Shown here in pieces: positions 9,220 to 17,617 of a stretch of DNA of 64,000 nt. Both the position numbers and the translations under genes were made by a program. Below the pieces are notes generated by a model that was not told the DNA's origin, did no database searches, and saw nothing but the letters and a program-made list of their open reading frames with translations. The stretch covers positions 62,001 to 126,000 of the forward strand of contig NZ_CP113930.1 of assembly GCF_029392095.1 (NCBI RefSeq). The letters are read 5' to 3'. This DNA is from Lactobacillus sp. ESL0700 (GTDB lineage: Bacteria; Bacillota; Bacilli; Lactobacillales; Lactobacillaceae). Position 1 is the stretch's first letter. Each line of letters opens with the position of its first letter.

Positions 9220-10071
9220 ATGAAATTAGCTGTTTTCGATATTGGCGGGACCACTGTTAAGACCGGAATTTATGAGAATGAACACATTACTGAGCAGGCA
9301 AGCTTTAAGACGCCAAAGACGTTCACCGCTTTAAAAGAAAAAATGCACGAATTTATTGACCAGGGCCATTTCACCGGACTAGCAATCAGTGCGCCAGGCG
9401 ATGTCAATGTTCAGGCTGGTACTATTGAGGGTATCAGTCAGGTACCGTACTTACATAAGCGGCCGATTTTTGCGGAATTGAAAGCAGAATTTGGCTTGCC
9501 ACTAACAATTGAAAATGATGCTAATTGTGCAGGTATCTGTGAAACCAAAATTGGTAATGGCCGTCAGTTTAAGAACGTTGCGTTTATTGTTATCGGAACG
9601 GGAATTGGCGGCGCCGTTTTTATTAATCATGAGTTGCATCGTGGTTCGCATTTAGTTGGCGGCGAATTCGGCTTTATGAGAGGCAGAACGGACCGCATGT
9701 TGAGCATGGATGCGCCAATAGTCAAGGCTGCCAAAATTTATTCGAGAAAAACTAAAACGGAAGTTGACGGGAAAAAGTTATTTGCGTTGGCCAGTCAAGG
9801 CGATGAACTAGCTCAAAGTCTGGTTAATCGCTTTTATGACCTCTTGGCAAGCAGTATGTATGACCTGCAGGTTTCTTTTGACTTTGACGCGTTTCTTTTG
9901 GGTGGCGGTGTGTCCGCTCGTTCAGAAATCAGCGCCGAAATCGCTCAAAGGCTTAAGCAGAAATTGACGGAGTTTGGCATGGCGCGGATTATGCCGCAGG
10001 TGATGACATGTCAGTATCATAATTCGGCCAATCTTTATGGCGCTGCCTTGAATTTTATAGCTCAAATGTAA
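9220..10071 (+). CDS. ROK-family sugar kinase lacking the zinc motif
   Basis: 283 residues. ROK hallmarks are the N-terminal phosphate loop F-D-I-G-G-T-T-V-K-T, E-N-D-A-N-C-A around the catalytic Asp, and G-T-G-I-G-G-A. The usual zinc site (C-x-C-G-x-x-G-C, and His in G-E-I-G-H) is absent: the equivalent region reads G-G-E-F-G-F-M-R-G with no cysteines. Such zinc-free ROK kinases exist, for example among beta-glucoside kinases. The substrate is therefore an unidentified sugar or glycoside. ATG at 9220 was chosen for its GGGGAT ribosome site; the gene follows rlmH closely. Confidence 0.85.
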   Translation: MKLAVFDIGGTTVKTGIYENEHITEQASFKTPKTFTALKEKMHEFIDQGHFTGLAISAPGDVNVQAGTIEGISQVPYLHKRPIFAELKAEFGLPLTIENDANCAGICETKIGNGRQFKNVAFIVIGTGIGGAVFINHELHRGSHLVGGEFGFMRGRTDRMLSMDAPIVKAAKIYSRKTKTEVDGKKLFALASQGDELAQSLVNRFYDLLASSMYDLQVSFDFDAFLLGGGVSARSEISAEIAQRLKQKLTEFGMARIMPQVMTCQYHNSANLYGAALNFIAQM

Positions 10072-10106
10072 AAAAATGTAGTCGAATTACGACTACATTT
10101 TTTATT
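10071..10106. terminator. bidirectional terminator between the ROK kinase and ecfT
   Basis: AAAAATGTAGTCG / CGACTACATTTTT with a 5-nt loop and A/T tracts on both sides, between convergent genes. Confidence 0.9.
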
Positions 10107-10755
10107 TTAAGATGAATAATGCTAGGTTAAGTGCAATTAGAATAATGACGCTCCAAATCCAATCTTGTGCTCGCACTGGGACAGCAACGATTACGGAACG
10201 TCGGGCATCTTCTTGATAGCCGTGGGATTCCATTCCTTGTGCCAAATTCTCAGCAGAATTGAGTGCGACCAAAATAGCTTTGAAATATAATACTGGCGAC
10301 CAAAAGCTAAGATAAACGCCGCGCATCATGCCAGCCGTTCGGATTTGCTTAACGGCCTGCTTCATGCGAGGAACAATATTAAGCGCGGCTAGAACGCCAT
10401 AAGCAAATTTACTCGGTAAATGGAAATTCTGCTCAAATGAACGCGCTAATTCTTCGGCACTGGTATTAATCGTGACGCAGCTGATAGTTAAGATATAAAC
10501 GTAAATCCGGCTGGACAAGCCCAGGGCATTAAATAGATTGGAGGTTGGTGTGAACCATTCAAGTGTTGCAAAAATCGTAAATGCGGCAATGAATGGCACT
10601 AAAAGCAGGATTAGCAAATTCTTTAATTTGATTCGGTTAATTAGTAAATAGATAATTGCCAAGATGATGATTGCAAAATTAGTCGCCAAGCTAATTTTCA
10701 ATGATATTTCAAGCGAAATAATTAGGGCTAAAATAAATTTAAAACTAGGATTCAT
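10102..10755 (-). CDS. ECF transporter transmembrane subunit (EcfT, YkoC-like)
   Basis: 217 residues with five or six hydrophobic segments and the cytoplasmic coupling region R-M-K-Q-A-V-K-Q-I-R-T-A-G-M-M-R-G-V, which matches the EcfT coupling-helix pattern. EcfT links an ATPase pair to a vitamin-binding S subunit. It begins nine bases after the fused ATPase gene, in one operon under a TPP riboswitch, so thiamine or its pyrimidine precursor is the inferred cargo. No S-subunit gene follows in this operon. Confidence 0.85.
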   Translation of the reverse strand: MNPSFKFILALIISLEISLKISLATNFAIIILAIIYLLINRIKLKNLLILLLVPFIAAFTIFATLEWFTPTSNLFNALGLSSRIYVYILTISCVTINTSAEELARSFEQNFHLPSKFAYGVLAALNIVPRMKQAVKQIRTAGMMRGVYLSFWSPVLYFKAILVALNSAENLAQGMESHGYQEDARRSVIVAVPVRAQDWIWSVIILIALNLALFILK

Positions 10756-10764
10756 GAAAATACC

Positions 10765-12120
10765 TCACTTAGTCACGTAATGCAGCTGCTTATCAGCAAA
10801 AACGAGGTGGTAGTCACACCAATCAGCTAGGCCGTCAAGTTCATGACTGATAATTAGCAAAGTTTGGCCGCGCTTTTTTTGACTTTGCCTAAGTAATTGC
10901 ATGACTTTTTGGCTTGATACGTGGTCCAAGCCACTTAGTGGCTCGTCAATCAGCAATACATCTTGGTCCGCGATTAACATTAGTAAAATTTGCAGCTTCT
11001 TTTGTTGGCCGCCGGACAGAGAAAACACAACTTGGTCTAAATGTTGGTCTAAATCAAGGTCAATTAAAACTTCGTTGATTTTTTCGTCAGTAAAAAAGTT
11101 GTTAGTCCGTTGTTTTTTACTCAAGTTAATTTCGTCTTGAACGGTAACACTCAAAAATTGGTCGGTTGCATTCTGAAAAATCTGAGCAACATGTAATAAA
11201 TACTTGCGCGTTGCCTGTTGGCGGACTTCACGATTGTGGTAAGTTAAACTGCCGCTATAAGGCAGCATTTTGGTCAATGCGTTAAATAGTGAGGTCTTAC
11301 CAACGCCGTTAGCACCCGTAATTAACGTGGTCTTACCCGCAATAATCTTGAGCTGATCTTGGCTTAATAAAAGTCTATTTTGCGTTAGTTGCGTTTTATT
11401 TAAGGTAAAACAAGCAGCTTCATTTTGGGGTACGGCAAAGGAATAATTATTCTTGTGCGTGCTTGTTTGGAGTAGTTTGTCTTTAGCTAAATAGTCTAAT
11501 TGTTGGACATGGTGGCCTGCAAACTGAAACAGGCAATCACAGACATTTTGGTAACCATTTAGAACGTGGTCACTCAAAATAATCGTTTTGCCTTGATCGC
11601 GCAAGTGCGCTAATTTGGTAATTAAAAACTGCCGTGCCTGCGGATCACAACTAGCAAAAGGCTCATCTAGCAAGAATAAATCAATGTCCATTGCAACGAG
11701 AACGGCAAGGGCCACGCGTTGTTGCTCACCGCCGGACAATGTATTAATTTTTTGGTCCAGCAAGTTTTCAATTTGCGCAAATTGGACACCGGCAGTTAGG
11801 CGCTTGAGATAATCTTCTTGGTTAACTTGTAAGTTCTCAAGCGCAAAAATGATTTCTTCTCGTGGGGTCGCCATTGTGAACTGTTCGCCAGCATTTTGAA
11901 ACATGATGGCCGACTTTAGGCCGTTAAGATCAAGATCGCCGCTGACTTTACCGGCATATTTAGGATATAGACCAGCCAGTACTTTAAGTAAAGTTGACTT
12001 GCCACAACCAGTGGGCCCAATTAACAGTGAAAATTGCCCCGTGGGAATTTCAAGATTAAGGTTGTCAAGAATTTTAATATTTTGATCGTATGAAAAAGTT
12101 AAATTTTTGCTTGTAATCAT
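10765..12120 (-). CDS. fused ECF ATPase (EcfA1A2, YkoD-like)
   Basis: 451 residues holding two ABC ATPase domains in one chain. Domain 1 (about 1-215) has Walker A G-P-T-G-C-G-K-S-T, signature L-S-G-G-E-Q-Q-R and Walker B L-F-L-L-D-E-P-F. Domain 2 (about 235-451) has G-A-N-G-V-G-K-T-S, L-S-G-G-Q-Q-K-K and V-L-L-I-D-E-P-L. The fused layout matches YkoD of the hydroxymethylpyrimidine/thiamine transporter YkoEDC. Start taken at the ATG at 12120; a TTG 12 bases upstream is possible. A TPP riboswitch lies directly upstream. Confidence 0.88.
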   Translation of the reverse strand: MITSKNLTFSYDQNIKILDNLNLEIPTGQFSLLIGPTGCGKSTLLKVLAGLYPKYAGKVSGDLDLNGLKSAIMFQNAGEQFTMATPREEIIFALENLQVNQEDYLKRLTAGVQFAQIENLLDQKINTLSGGEQQRVALAVLVAMDIDLFLLDEPFASCDPQARQFLITKLAHLRDQGKTIILSDHVLNGYQNVCDCLFQFAGHHVQQLDYLAKDKLLQTSTHKNNYSFAVPQNEAACFTLNKTQLTQNRLLLSQDQLKIIAGKTTLITGANGVGKTSLFNALTKMLPYSGSLTYHNREVRQQATRKYLLHVAQIFQNATDQFLSVTVQDEINLSKKQRTNNFFTDEKINEVLIDLDLDQHLDQVVFSLSGGQQKKLQILLMLIADQDVLLIDEPLSGLDHVSSQKVMQLLRQSQKKRGQTLLIISHELDGLADWCDYHLVFADKQLHYVTK

Positions 12121-12134
12121 TATTTTTACCAACT

Positions 12135-12251
12135 AAAAAAGTCGCTAGGACGAGATGCACTAACGACGTAAAAATTCATTCATTTTCCCTTCGCTGGCAT
12201 TGTCCATAGCAGGTTCAACGGGTATTATCTCAGCCTTGCAGCACCCCAAAG
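12135..12251 (-). ncRNA. TPP riboswitch (THI element) with terminator, leftward
   Basis: On the minus strand the THI consensus is clear: CTGAGATAATACCC, GAACCTG, then AATGCCAGCGAAGGGAA (aptamer 12184-12251). It is followed by GTCGTTA / TAGCGAC with a T run (12135-12167), an intrinsic terminator just before the ATPase gene. TPP binding should therefore stop transcription of the ECF module. Confidence 0.93.
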
Positions 12252-12381
12252 TTATCAAACTGATTTTACATGAAAGCCGCTTTGCTGTCTAGTCATGACA
12301 GCTTGATGAAAATAAAGTACCAGTGAATATGATTTTTGCTATATAATAAAAGTATTAAATTAATAATAAGAAGGTGAAACT

Positions 12382-13320
12382 ATGGCAGCAGTCAAATTGG
12401 CGCAATATTTAGCTAGTATTTTAAGTTCAACTAATAGCGATACAAATGAATTGCGCTTAAAAGCAGTGGGCAGCAACTTTGACCTGTTTACTGTTTATCT
12501 TGAAAATCACAACACTGGTGTCCATCGTTATCAAACAACAAATGCGATGATTTTTTATGAAGCTGGTGGCAAATCAAATATTAAAATTCACGGCCAAGAC
12601 TTCGAGCTAGGAGTAGGGAACATTGTCTTTTTACCAGCTAAAAGTGATTATGAAGTCCAAAAGCAAACTAAAAATGATGTTTTGGTAAAGTTGGATTTAA
12701 ATTCCAAGTATAATTTACAATATTTCCTGGGAAATATTACCAATAAGGAGTCACGCGAGGAGCAAGCAATTGAGCAGGTAATTAGCAATTTGCGGGTTAA
12801 TCGTCTGTTATATTTAAAGTCAACGCCAATTTCTAAGTCCGCACAACTGATGAACAGGATAATTGATGAATATTTAAACCAGAATTTGTTTGCCGAGAGT
12901 GTAGTCAAAGCAGAACTAAATTTATTGCTAGTTGCGGCAGTACGTAATCAAAACTTCGCTTCGGTGCCAGCAGAAAAGCAAGGCTTTGCCAATGCAACAC
13001 TTGAAAGCTATATCGATGCCAATTTTGCCGATATTACTTTAGATGCAGCTGCTAAGTATTTCGGTTTTAATCCAAATTATTTTTCTAGTTTAGTTAAGCA
13101 AAAGACTGGCAAAAGCTTTGTAGAGCATGTTGATGAGCGGCGAATGCAGGAAGCACGCAATTTACTTGCACGTCCTGATATTTCGGTTAAGGAAATTATT
13201 GCCAGGGTCGGTTACAATGGCAAGTCATTTTTCTATAAAAAGTTTAATGAATATTATCATCAGACGCCGGTTCAAATGCGTGCAGAGCTATTTCGCCAGG
13301 CTAACATTAATTTGAAATAA
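12382..13320 (+). CDS. AraC-family transcriptional regulator
   Basis: 312 residues. The N-terminal half looks like a cupin sensor (about 25-110). The C-terminal half (about 205-305) is a typical double helix-turn-helix: I-T-L-D-A-A-A-K-Y-F-G-F-N-P-N-Y-F-S and V-K-E-I-I-A-R-V-G-Y-N-G-K-S-F-F, ending in Y-H-Q-T-P-V-Q-M-R. It lies between two outward-facing TPP riboswitches, so a role in thiamine uptake or synthesis is plausible but unproven. A promoter-like TATAATAAAA and an AGAAGGTG ribosome site precede it. No terminator separates it from the thi promoter. Confidence 0.85.
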   Translation: MAAVKLAQYLASILSSTNSDTNELRLKAVGSNFDLFTVYLENHNTGVHRYQTTNAMIFYEAGGKSNIKIHGQDFELGVGNIVFLPAKSDYEVQKQTKNDVLVKLDLNSKYNLQYFLGNITNKESREEQAIEQVISNLRVNRLLYLKSTPISKSAQLMNRIIDEYLNQNLFAESVVKAELNLLLVAAVRNQNFASVPAEKQGFANATLESYIDANFADITLDAAAKYFGFNPNYFSSLVKQKTGKSFVEHVDERRMQEARNLLARPDISVKEIIARVGYNGKSFFYKKFNEYYHQTPVQMRAELFRQANINLK

Positions 13321-13328
13321 AAAAATGA

Positions 13329-13357
13329 TTGACAGCGCAACCAAAAGTTGTTATACC
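13329..13357 (+). promoter_or_regulatory. probable promoter of the thi operon
   Basis: Perfect TTGACA, a 17-nt spacer, then TATACC, placed about 25 nt before the TPP riboswitch begins. Confidence 0.7.
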
Positions 13358-13382
13358 TAAACTATAATTTAATAAAAAAGTT

Positions 13383-13512
13383 CGTCTGGGGTGTCGCTTA
13401 AGCGACTGAGATTATACTCATCGAACCTGATGTAGTTTATACTACCGAAGGAAGAGCGGCTTGTTGATCAATTTTTTGAGCCATTCTTATTTAAGAATGG
13501 CTAATTTTTATT
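13383..13512 (+). ncRNA. TPP riboswitch (THI element) with terminator, rightward
   Basis: The aptamer (13383-13459) contains TCTGGGGTGTC, GACTGAGATTATACTC and GAACCTGATGTAG, ending ACCGAAGGAAGA. A hairpin AGCCATTCT / AGAATGGCT with a T-rich tail (13479-13512) forms the expression platform. It controls thiS-thiF-thiG and the genes behind them. Confidence 0.95.
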
Positions 13513-13550
13513 AAAAGTCCTTTCCTTTGATAGCCGAAGGAAGGGATTTT

Positions 13551-13745
13551 TTGGTTACTGTTAATGGTGAAGAAGTGGCAGCTATAGGTATCTCAATTGC
13601 AACACTTTTAACCCAAAGGAATGCGCCAGTCAGCAATTTAGCAGTTGAACTGAATGGCAAGATTGTGCCTCGCAGTGATTTCGCCAATGTTCTGCTAAAA
13701 GAAAATGACAAGGTGGAAATAATTTCATTTGTTGGGGGTGGATAA
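13551..13745 (+). CDS. thiS: sulfur carrier protein ThiS
   Basis: 64 residues with a beta-grasp fold and a C-terminal Gly-Gly-Gly. The terminal glycine is adenylated by ThiF and thiocarboxylated to donate sulfur for thiazole formation. M-V-T-V-N-G-E-E-V at the start and V-E-I-I-S-F-V-G-G-G at the end match the family. I chose the TTG at 13551 because GAAGGAAGGGA lies 5-7 nt upstream and it gives the usual length; another in-frame TTG at 13527 would add eight residues. The stop abuts the thiF ATG. Confidence 0.9.
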   Translation: MVTVNGEEVAAIGISIATLLTQRNAPVSNLAVELNGKIVPRSDFANVLLKENDKVEIISFVGGG

Positions 13746-14384
13746 ATGCTAGATAGGTTACAGAATTCGGCAATTGTCGCTGAAATGCAAAAACGTAACG
13801 TCTCGGGCTCTAGCTCTAAACTAGCTGCTGCCAAGGTAACTATTGCTGGTTGTGGCGGTTTAGGAACAAATATCTCTCTTGCTTTAGCTCGCATTGGTGT
13901 CGGTCAAATAACTTTGATTGACTTTGATCAAGTTGAATTAAGCAACCTTAATCGTCAGCAATTTAAATTTAGTCAAGTTGGAATGGCGAAGGTAGTTGCG
14001 ATGAAGGAGAACTTACAGGAAGTTAATCCATTTGTAACGATTAACGCGATAAAAGAGCGGGTAACACCGCAAAATATCACACAGTTATTTCAAGATGCGG
14101 ATATTATTTGTGAGGCCTTTGATGACCCGGCGGCTAAAGCAATGCTACTGGAAAATGTCACGACGATTTTTCCTGATAAACCGCTAGTCATGGCGTCAGG
14201 AATGGCGGGAATTCATAGTGCCAATGCAATTAAAACGCGCAAAATATTGCCTAACGCGTATTTAGCAGGCGATGGCAAGTCTAAAGGGACAGAAGGTCTT
14301 ATGGCTCCGCGTGTGACAATCTGCGCTGGCCATGAGGCAAACATGATTGTTCAGTTAATATTAGGAATTGAAGATTTAAATTAA
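13746..14384 (+). CDS. thiF: ThiS adenylyltransferase ThiF
   Basis: 212 residues of the E1-like ThiF/MoeB fold. The nucleotide-binding loop is G-C-G-G-L-G-T-N, followed by the acidic D-F-D-Q-V-E and S-N-L-N-R-Q-Q-F. It is the short form that lacks the zinc-binding C-x-x-C pairs of MoeB, as in other anaerobe ThiF proteins. It activates the ThiS C-terminus with ATP. It starts immediately after thiS and is followed by thiG after 14 bases. Confidence 0.92.
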   Translation: MLDRLQNSAIVAEMQKRNVSGSSSKLAAAKVTIAGCGGLGTNISLALARIGVGQITLIDFDQVELSNLNRQQFKFSQVGMAKVVAMKENLQEVNPFVTINAIKERVTPQNITQLFQDADIICEAFDDPAAKAMLLENVTTIFPDKPLVMASGMAGIHSANAIKTRKILPNAYLAGDGKSKGTEGLMAPRVTICAGHEANMIVQLILGIEDLN

Positions 14385-14398
14385 AAGAGGAAAACATA

Positions 14399-15175
14399 AT
14401 GACAAATACTGAAGAAACAGATTTATTAACAATTGGCGGGCATACATTTACTTCACGGTTTATTTTGGGCTCAGGAAAGTATTCTTATGATCTGATTGAT
14501 GCGGCAGTAAAGCATGCTAAGGCACAAATTATTACGATGGCTTTGCGCCGGACAACGTCTGACCAAGAAAATATTCTTAATTACATTCCTGAAGGTGTGA
14601 CGATTTTGCCAAATACGTCAGGGTCAACAACGGCTGAAGAGGCAATTAGAACCGCGCACTTAGCTCGTGAATTGAGTGGCAGTGACTTCATCAAGTTAGA
14701 GGTAGTGCCTGATAAAAAGTACTTGTTGCCAGATAATGCGGCAACCGTTAAGGCAACCGAGGTTCTGGCAAAAGAAGGCTTTATTGTTATGCCGTATATT
14801 TTGCCTGACTTAAATACTGCTCGGGAACTGGTTGATGCGGGTGCAGCTACTGTCATGCCGCTAGCAGCACCGATTGGTACTAATAAAGGTTTGGCAACCA
14901 AGGAGTTAATTCAGATTTTGATTGATGAAATCGATGTCCCAGTAATTGTTGACGCGGGAATTGGTCGCCCGAGCCAAGCTGCCGAAGCAATGGAAATGGG
15001 TGCCGATGCGATTATGGCTAATACCTCGATGGCGACAGCTAAGAATATTCCGTTAATGGCTGAAGCGTTTAAATTGGGAATTGAGGCTGGGCGTAAGGCT
15101 TATTTGGCTGGCCCTGGCCGGGTAATTGAACACGGTGCAGTTGCGTCATCACCATTAACTGGTGTAAGTAAGTAA
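14399..15175 (+). CDS. thiG: thiazole synthase ThiG
   Basis: A 258-residue TIM-barrel enzyme that condenses deoxyxylulose 5-phosphate, ThiS thiocarboxylate and dehydroglycine into the thiamine thiazole. Family motifs are [30 protein letters not shown] and [11 protein letters not shown]. Length fits. No ThiO or ThiH, the usual sources of dehydroglycine, is encoded in this operon. Confidence 0.95.
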   Translation: MTNTEETDLLTIGGHTFTSRFILGSGKYSYDLIDAAVKHAKAQIITMALRRTTSDQENILNYIPEGVTILPNTSGSTTAEEAIRTAHLARELSGSDFIKLEVVPDKKYLLPDNAATVKATEVLAKEGFIVMPYILPDLNTARELVDAGAATVMPLAAPIGTNKGLATKELIQILIDEIDVPVIVDAGIGRPSQAAEAMEMGADAIMANTSMATAKNIPLMAEAFKLGIEAGRKAYLAGPGRVIEHGAVASSPLTGVSK

Positions 15176-15179
15176 CATC

Positions 15180-16400
15180 ATGCAGCAGAGTGAGAAAATA
15201 ACGGTTAATCAGCTTTTTAAGCAGATTACAACTCTGCCTAATTCGGGATTAGGACAGAACCGCTTGGTCTATTCTTCTGATTGGCTTCAAGGGCAGAAAT
15301 TATTAATCCAGTTTGCGTTAAAAGCGGGTTTTCAAGTTACAGTTGATGACTATGGTAATACCTATTTGGACTTACTTGGAAATGACCAAGAACAAGTAAT
15401 TGCGACGGGCTCGCATATGGATACTGTAAAAAATGGCGGCCGTTTTGATGGCCTGTATGGTGTTCTGGGCGGCTTACAAGCAGCCCTAAATTTGCGCGAG
15501 CGATTTGGTATTTCACAAAAAACAATTCGGGTAATTTCTTTTTGCGAAGAAGAAGGCAGCCGCTTTGACGCCACCTTCAGTGGTTCAAAGCACTATGCAC
15601 GCGTGGCTGAGACTAATGGTTTAGTTGATGAAAATGGCATCAAAATCGAAAATGCTCGCAGTAATGCAGTTAATCAATTGAAGCAAATTAGCGGCGTCAA
15701 TTATGATCTTCCCCAGCTGCCACAATCTTTTACTGAATTGCACGTTGAACAGGGAAATCGTCTTGCTCGCAATAATATTTCACTTGGGTTAGTTACAGCG
15801 ATTGTCGGTCAGCGGCGTTATCGCATTACGGTTAACGGCATTACAAATCATGCGGGCACGACCTTAATGACTGAGCGCCACGATGCCTTGCAGGCGACAA
15901 TTAAGTTAATTAACCAGTTTGAAGTGTTTGCGAGTGCAGTGGATCCGCTTTTGACTTTTACAGTTGGCGAACTTGCTGTTTGGCCGAATACTTCTAACGT
16001 AATTCCTGGCAAAGTGACGTTTTTTATCGATTGTCGTCATCAAAATAATGAGCTTTTAGATGAATTTGAAAAAATGATGAAAAACACCATTGCCAATCTT
16101 CCTGACCCGCTGATTAACGTTGAATTTAAACGCTGGGTTCATGATCAACCTGTGATTTTAAGTTCGGAAATGCTGGCGAAAAATGAAAAATTGGCGCACA
16201 AAATGGGTTATTCAATCATGAAATTGGCATCAGGCGCAGGACACGATAGTGAAATTATGAATCGCGTCGTACCAACGACGATGATTTTTGTGCCCAGCAT
16301 TAATGGCGTTAGCCATGCACCAGAAGAAAATACTAAGCCTGAGGATTTGCAGCGGGGAGTTGAATTTTTGACCGCATCGCTTTATCAGGAGGCATATTAA
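15180..16400 (+). CDS. M20-family amidohydrolase in the thi operon (YlmB/AllC-like)
   Basis: 406 residues of the M20 zinc hydrolase family, closest in look to allantoate amidohydrolase and N-carbamoyl-amino-acid hydrolase. Metal and catalytic motifs are G-S-H-M-D-T-V, G-R-F-D-G-x-x-G-V, F-C-E-E-E-G-S-R-F, E-L-H-V-E-Q-G and G-A-G-H-D-S. In Bacillus the related YlmB deformylates N-formyl-aminomethylpyrimidine for thiamine salvage. With the TPP riboswitch upstream, a similar salvage role is the best inference. It starts 4 bases after thiG with no strong ribosome site, suggesting coupled translation. Confidence 0.75.
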   Translation: MQQSEKITVNQLFKQITTLPNSGLGQNRLVYSSDWLQGQKLLIQFALKAGFQVTVDDYGNTYLDLLGNDQEQVIATGSHMDTVKNGGRFDGLYGVLGGLQAALNLRERFGISQKTIRVISFCEEEGSRFDATFSGSKHYARVAETNGLVDENGIKIENARSNAVNQLKQISGVNYDLPQLPQSFTELHVEQGNRLARNNISLGLVTAIVGQRRYRITVNGITNHAGTTLMTERHDALQATIKLINQFEVFASAVDPLLTFTVGELAVWPNTSNVIPGKVTFFIDCRHQNNELLDEFEKMMKNTIANLPDPLINVEFKRWVHDQPVILSSEMLAKNEKLAHKMGYSIMKLASGAGHDSEIMNRVVPTTMIFVPSINGVSHAPEENTKPEDLQRGVEFLTASLYQEAY

Positions 16401-16402
16401 TA

Positions 16403-17611
16403 ATGCATAAAATTAGCCTGACTGGCCAGATCACAATTGGCGTCTTAATTGGGGCGCTAGTTGGCTGGCTACTACCTAAGTGGGCGGAAAATTTAACAAT
16501 TATTGGCGATATCTTTTTACGGCTGCTGCAAATGGTAATTGTTTGGCTAATTTTGGGTGCAGTCATCGAAGCCTTAGGTAGTTTGAAGTTTGAGGAATTG
16601 GGCAAACTGGGGTTAAAAACCTGTCTTTGGTTTACCATTACAACAATTTTGGCGGCGGTTGAAGGTGTGCTTTTGGGCTTAGTCTTTAAGCCGGGAACAA
16701 TGTTGCGGCTGCCGAATTTAGTAAAAACAAAAGCAGTGCTGCATTCTAGCGTTAATTTACGTGCAGCAATCTTGCAGCTGTTTCCTGATAATATTTTTGC
16801 ATCTCTTACTAAAGGAAACGTGATCCAAGTAATTGTTTTTGCTGTTTTATTCGGTCTAGTCTTAAGTCGCGCCAATGAAAATAATGAATATCACCTAGTG
16901 CTGAAGCTGATTAAACAATTTAATCAGTTAATCGTTAAGTTGGTAATGCTAATCATCAAGCTTGCACCGATTGGTATCGCCTGTATGTTTGCCAGTACAA
17001 TTGCGAAAAACGGCGGTAAAGTGTTTCTGCCTTTGCTATACTTTTTAGTGCTTTATGCAGTCGCGGTAATTGTATTTTTACTTGCCTTGTTTATCTTTGT
17101 TAGTTTAGTTGCTCATGTATCTTTTTGGGGCCTGATTAGAGGTCTGACTAGAATCATCGTTGTCGCATTTACGACAACTTCGTCTGCCGCAACTCTGCCA
17201 ATCGAAATGATTGATGCTCAAGAAAAGCTGGGGGTCAGTAAATCCGTTACCCAGCTTGTCTTACCGCTGGGAATGGCACTAAACAGTAATGGTTTAGCTC
17301 TGTACCTATCGTTAGTTTGTATCACCTTGATGCAGCTTTATGGTGCTAGTTTAGCGCCAGTACTGCTGTTAAAAATAATTTTACTGGCCGTCTTGTCTTG
17401 CATAGGGACTGTAGTGGTTCCAGGTGGCGGCATTGTTGCGTTAACAATTGCACTTCCCGTACTTGGCTTTCCTAATACATGTATTGCTTTATTTGCTGGG
17501 ATTGATTGGTTCGTCGGGATGTTCCGTGCAGTTGCTAATGTTGTCGGCGATACAATTACGGCGGTAGGTGTGGCGGCTTCAACGAACCAGTTGAATAGGG
17601 ATGTCTATTAG
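16403..17611 (+). CDS. divergent DAACS (glutamate/aspartate-type) symporter in the thi operon
   Basis: 402 residues with the fold of dicarboxylate/amino acid:cation symporters. About eight membrane spans, a serine-rich hairpin-1 T-T-S-S-A-A-T-L-P, a TM7 motif and a TM8 substrate site can be seen. TM7 reads N-S-N-G-L-A in place of N-M-D-G-T-A. TM8 reads W-F-V-G-M-F-R-A-V-A-N-V, where the Asp that normally holds the substrate amino group is Gly; the Arg and Asn remain. This suggests a substrate other than an amino acid. Position between an M20 hydrolase and thiE under TPP control suggests a thiamine precursor. Confidence 0.8.
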   Translation: MHKISLTGQITIGVLIGALVGWLLPKWAENLTIIGDIFLRLLQMVIVWLILGAVIEALGSLKFEELGKLGLKTCLWFTITTILAAVEGVLLGLVFKPGTMLRLPNLVKTKAVLHSSVNLRAAILQLFPDNIFASLTKGNVIQVIVFAVLFGLVLSRANENNEYHLVLKLIKQFNQLIVKLVMLIIKLAPIGIACMFASTIAKNGGKVFLPLLYFLVLYAVAVIVFLLALFIFVSLVAHVSFWGLIRGLTRIIVVAFTTTSSAATLPIEMIDAQEKLGVSKSVTQLVLPLGMALNSNGLALYLSLVCITLMQLYGASLAPVLLLKIILLAVLSCIGTVVVPGGGIVALTIALPVLGFPNTCIALFAGIDWFVGMFRAVANVVGDTITAVGVAASTNQLNRDVY

Positions 17612-17617
17612 GGAGAA

